A stretch of 64,000 nt of DNA from Clostridiales bacterium (lineage in GTDB: Bacteria; Bacillota; Clostridia; Oscillospirales; Oscillospiraceae). Positions within the stretch are counted from its first letter, which is position 1, and the number at the start of each line of letters is the position of its first letter. The notes below the pieces were generated by a model. The model was given only the letters and a program-made list of their open reading frames with translations, was not told where the DNA came from and did not search any database. This document shows positions 61,944-64,000 of the stretch, piece by piece. The position numbers and the translations under genes were made by a program. The stretch covers positions 27,285 to 91,284 of the forward strand of contig SFHJ01000009.1 of NCBI GenBank assembly GCA_004555655.1, in the 5' to 3' direction.

Positions 61944-63011
61944 TTGAAAATGATTGGCAGGCTGATCCTTTCAGCCATTTTTCTGATATTGACCGCGCTT
62001 ATGGTCGCGGCTGCCAGTTGGGCGCCGGAGCTGGTGTTTTCATTCTATCCGGAGTTCTCGCGCGGCGTATTAAATGCCATCGCGTCCGTCACGTCCCTTG
62101 CGCCCATTGCGCTGTGGGAGGTGCTGGCGTTGCTGCTCATTTTGTGGTTTTTCTATACCTTCGTGCGCGTATTCACCCAGCACCGCAGTATTCTTAGCTG
62201 GCTGGCAGGCGTAGTTCTGGCCGTGTCGGTGGCGGTATTCCTGTTCGTCGGGCTGTGGGGGCTCAACCACTTCGGCCCGTCCATCGATGAAACGCTGGGT
62301 CTTGACGTGCGCGAGTATTCCCGCGAAGAGCTGATCGCGGCCACAAAGTATTACGCCGCGCAGGCGAACGAATACGCGCCGGAGGTTGCGCGCCGCGCAG
62401 ACGGCACGGCGGAGCTTGCCGGGTTCTCCGCGCTCAGCACACAGGCGGGCGAGGGCTACGACGCGCTGGCAAAGCAGAACCCGGCTTTCTCGGGCGGCCT
62501 TGGCCGGGTAAAATCGCTGGCTTCGGCCAAGCTCTTCAGCTACTTCGGCAACACCGGCATTTTTGTCTGCTTCACGGCCGAGGCCTGCGTCAACCCCGAT
62601 ACCTATGAGGCGTGGATTCCATTTACCATGTGCCACGAGCTGGCACACCGGCAGGCTGTCGCCGCCGAGGACGAGGCAAACTTCTGCGCGTATCTGGCGT
62701 GCATGGAAAGCAGCCGGGCGGACTTTTTGTACTCCGGCGCGTTCGCGGCCTACATCTACTGCAGCAACGCCCTCTATAAGGTCGACCGCAGCGCGGCGGA
62801 CGAAATTTTCTATTCGCTGAGCGCCGGCGTGCAGGCCGATATCCACGCGGCAAACGAGCACTACGCGCAGTACGACGGCGCAGTACAGGAGGCGGCGCAG
62901 AAGGTCAACGACGCATATCTCAAGGCGTTCAACGAGACCTCAGGCGTGCAGTCCTACGGTGAGGCCGCGGATCTGCTGATTGCGTGGTATTTGCAGAAAT
63001 CTGAAAGTTAG
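61944..63011 (+). CDS. DUF3810-like membrane metallopeptidase
   Basis: About 355 residues. Three N-terminal membrane helices (about 5-110: LILSAIFLILTALMVAAA and others), then an extracytoplasmic or cytosolic helical domain. That domain contains MCHELAHRQAVAAEDEANF, an HExxH zinc motif with a downstream Glu (E-x-x-A-N-F). This matches the DUF3810 group, for which peptidase activity is predicted. The start is uncertain: TTG 61944 is 5 nt after GGAAG and preferred; ATG 61950 is next. It lies immediately upstream of the tRNA-Val gene. Confidence 0.8.
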   Translation: MKMIGRLILSAIFLILTALMVAAASWAPELVFSFYPEFSRGVLNAIASVTSLAPIALWEVLALLLILWFFYTFVRVFTQHRSILSWLAGVVLAVSVAVFLFVGLWGLNHFGPSIDETLGLDVREYSREELIAATKYYAAQANEYAPEVARRADGTAELAGFSALSTQAGEGYDALAKQNPAFSGGLGRVKSLASAKLFSYFGNTGIFVCFTAEACVNPDTYEAWIPFTMCHELAHRQAVAAEDEANFCAYLACMESSRADFLYSGAFAAYIYCSNALYKVDRSAADEIFYSLSAGVQADIHAANEHYAQYDGAVQEAAQKVNDAYLKAFNETSGVQSYGEAADLLIAWYLQKSES

Positions 63012-63014
63012 TGC

Positions 63015-63043
63015 TTGACAAATGCGGGATGATCTCGTATAAT
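63015..63043 (+). promoter_or_regulatory. consensus promoter of tRNA-Val
   Basis: TTGACA (63015-63020), 17-nt spacer, TATAAT (63038-63043). It starts 3 nt after the DUF3810-like stop codon. Confidence 0.9.
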
Positions 63044-63056
63044 GAATCCCGCTGAC

Positions 63057-63133
63057 GGACAGTTAGCTCAGCTGGTATGAGCACATGCTTGACGTGCATG
63101 GGGTCACAGGTTCGAGTCCTGTACTGTCCACCA
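63057..63133 (+). tRNA. tRNA-Val, anticodon GAC
   Basis: Cloverleaf: acceptor GGACAGT with ACTGTCC; D stem GCTC/GAGC; anticodon stem CATGC/GCATG with loop TTGACGT giving GAC; variable GGGTC; T stem ACAGG/CCTGT with TTCGAGT loop; discriminator A and an encoded CCA at 63131-63133. All stems are perfectly paired. Confidence 0.97.
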
Positions 63134-63134
63134 T

Positions 63135-63170
63135 AAAAAGCTCCGAAATCGCTTGATTTCGGAGCTTTTT
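63135..63170 (+). terminator. terminator of tRNA-Val
   Basis: AAAAAGCTCCGAAATC with GATTTCGGAGCTTTTT around GCTT. It also has a T run on the minus strand. Confidence 0.92.
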
Positions 63171-63640
63171 CTTGCACTTTTCTGTCCAAAAAGTTCAACC
63201 ATATTTTTGAAAATGCGTTTCGACCCAAACCGTGACCCAAACCGCGATGTACGTCGATGTACAAAACAGTACGAAATATCACGAAAAGACCATTCCGCAG
63301 CGCATAAGACGTACATAAAATCGGTATTTTTTCACGAGAAAAGGGGCGCGCTGCCGTTTTGGCGGCGCGCCCGCTATGCTTTGCGTCACACCACTTCCCG
63401 GCCAATCATTTGACCGATGATATCTGAGATTTGTACTGATATAAGAAAGCAGCCAAGGTAATTTTCAATGGAGACGCACTGACTACTGCGCCACTGATCG
63501 ACCGGATATTGTTAATACTGGGTAAAGAGCCTATTATTTTAATATTTATCGGTAGTGCAAATGTGAAAAATGTGGTAAAATAATTATATGGGACAGTTGA
63601 CTTACAAAATAATTATTAAAAAAGAGCATGTTAGAAAGGA
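63171..63640. other. AT-rich gene-poor junction region after the tRNA
   Basis: No convincing gene. Contents: a tandem GACCCAAACCG pair at about 63222-63244, a CGATGTA pair (63244-63250, 63254-63260), a hairpin GGGCGCGC...GCGCGCCC at 63345-63373 with a T run on the minus strand, and a possible extended -10 TGG-TAAAAT about 70 nt before the last gene. Composition falls from GC-rich to AT-rich after about 63410. Short minus-strand frames running into the tRNA complement look spurious. Confidence 0.5.
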
Positions 63641-63647
63641 GAGAAAT

Positions 63648-64000
63648 ATGAGCAAGAGGGTTTACATTAGCGCAGATTATTCTGAATCAAACGGAGACCG
63701 TGCGGTTGTGGACGAACTCCATAAGTGGGGAAAGGACAAGCTTCACAAAGTTGATTACGTTGACACAGCCGAAGTCGTTTCGGGGAGCGTCTCGGAAAAT
63801 CCAGATTGTAGACCTTGCGATCTGAAAAAGGAGTTCAATTCTCAAATCAATGTGTCTTCGGCGGTGGTTATCGTTATTGGGGACAAAACAGCGTCTCGAA
63901 CTGCCGGAAGCGTATGTAAACGCAATAGCGATGGGGCTGGTTGCGATTGTACTCCTTACAAGCAAAACTCTTTGGGAACTAAGACTTGCAAATGGTACAC
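63648..64000 (+). CDS. TIR-like domain protein, 5' part (cut by window end)
   Basis: The first 117 codons of an open frame with no stop before the window end. ATG 63648 follows AGAAAGGAGAG. The protein begins KRVYISADYSESNGDRAVV, the first strand and helix of a TIR-like/MTH538 fold, and continues VDYVDTAEVVSGSVSE and NVSSAVVIVIGDKTASRTAGS, the parallel-strand pattern. Six Cys are present (54, 57, 90, 99, 101, 114), two as CxxC and CxC, which is unusual and may bind metal. TIR-like proteins of this kind are found in phage-defence systems such as Thoeris (ThsB). Partner genes would be to the right, outside the window. AT-rich codon use differs from all other genes here. Family call moderate. 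Confidence 0.6.
   Translation, partial: MSKRVYISADYSESNGDRAVVDELHKWGKDKLHKVDYVDTAEVVSGSVSENPDCRPCDLKKEFNSQINVSSAVVIVIGDKTASRTAGSVCKRNSDGAGCDCTPYKQNSLGTKTCKWY

Noticed and set aside
62929..63405. Minus-strand frame giving a peptide with YRTRTCDP across the tRNA
   Set aside because: This peptide is the well-known product of translating a tRNA complement. The frame crosses the tRNA and its terminator.
63592..63602. GGACAGTTGAC resembling the tRNA-Val 5' end GGACAGTTAGC
   Set aside because: Only the first 8 bases match and an integration repeat should derive from the tRNA 3' end, so it is probably coincidence.
63687..63965. 92-codon minus-strand frame opposite the TIR-like gene
   Set aside because: No ribosome site and no domain. 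The plus-strand frame has AAAGGAG and a coherent fold pattern.

Overview
The window reads as a chromosomal segment of a GC-rich, endospore-forming Clostridia-class Firmicute. The best guess is an Oscillospiraceae-like gut anaerobe. The reasons are Firmicute-type operons (rimP-nusA-ylxR-ylxQ-infB-rbfA, infC-rpmI-rplT), sporulation genes (spoIIE, a ytvI-type protein), an RnfB-type ferredoxin, a rubrerythrin, alpha2-type glycyl-tRNA synthetase, Shine-Dalgarno sites close to AGGAGG and many extended -10 promoters. The taxonomic placement is inference. By eye the sequence is GC-rich everywhere except the last ~0.5 kb.

Layout. 0-4 kb: RnfB-type ferredoxin, a small membrane protein, a lipoprotein and a sugar-nucleotidyltransferase-like gene, with a possible small RNA at about 3.9-4.1 kb. 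4-7 kb (minus): ytvI-type gene, then an RluA pseudouridine synthase overlapping a PfkB kinase. 7-11.2 kb (plus): ACT protein PheB, iron alcohol dehydrogenase, homoserine dehydrogenase and aspartokinase in one operon. 11.3-15.2 kb: DUF6512-like membrane protein, infC (apparent AUC start behind a structured leader), rpmI, rplT, a HAD phosphatase and an MFS transporter. 15.2-15.46 kb: a cluster of seven hairpins. 15.46-23.9 kb (minus): the ten-gene translation operon rimP to ribF plus a GNAT gene. 24-34 kb: membrane and lipoproteins, a GDPD/MFS/HAD operon, mutY, a tandem-OB SSB-like gene and ygiQ.

34-39.2 kb (minus): two tandem polar amino acid ABC transporters, each with its own promoter and an mRNA hairpin between the binding-protein and permease genes. 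39.3-43.6 kb (minus): a methionine-gamma-lyase-family PLP enzyme and proB-proA-proC. 43.8-47.1 kb: MntR-like regulator, flavin-binding NimA-like protein, small membrane protein, spoIIE. 47.3-50.9 kb: CYTH protein, nicotinate phosphoribosyltransferase overlapping a small membrane protein, and a Gfo/Idh/MocA oxidoreductase. 51-53.5 kb (minus): zinc-type ABC transporter. 53.6-63 kb: rubrerythrin, leaderless amidase, ceramidase-like protein, split transketolase, ACT/PFL-family pair, glyS and a DUF3810-like metalloprotein.

Right edge: a tRNA-Val(GAC) with near-consensus promoter and terminator marks the end of the conserved, GC-rich chromosome. Beyond it comes AT-rich, gene-poor DNA and then the 5' part of a TIR-like gene cut by the window end. 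This is the most likely start of an integrated accessory or defence island and the best lead in the window. Everything else is mostly housekeeping, with points of interest in leaders, hairpin arrays and gene neighbourhoods.
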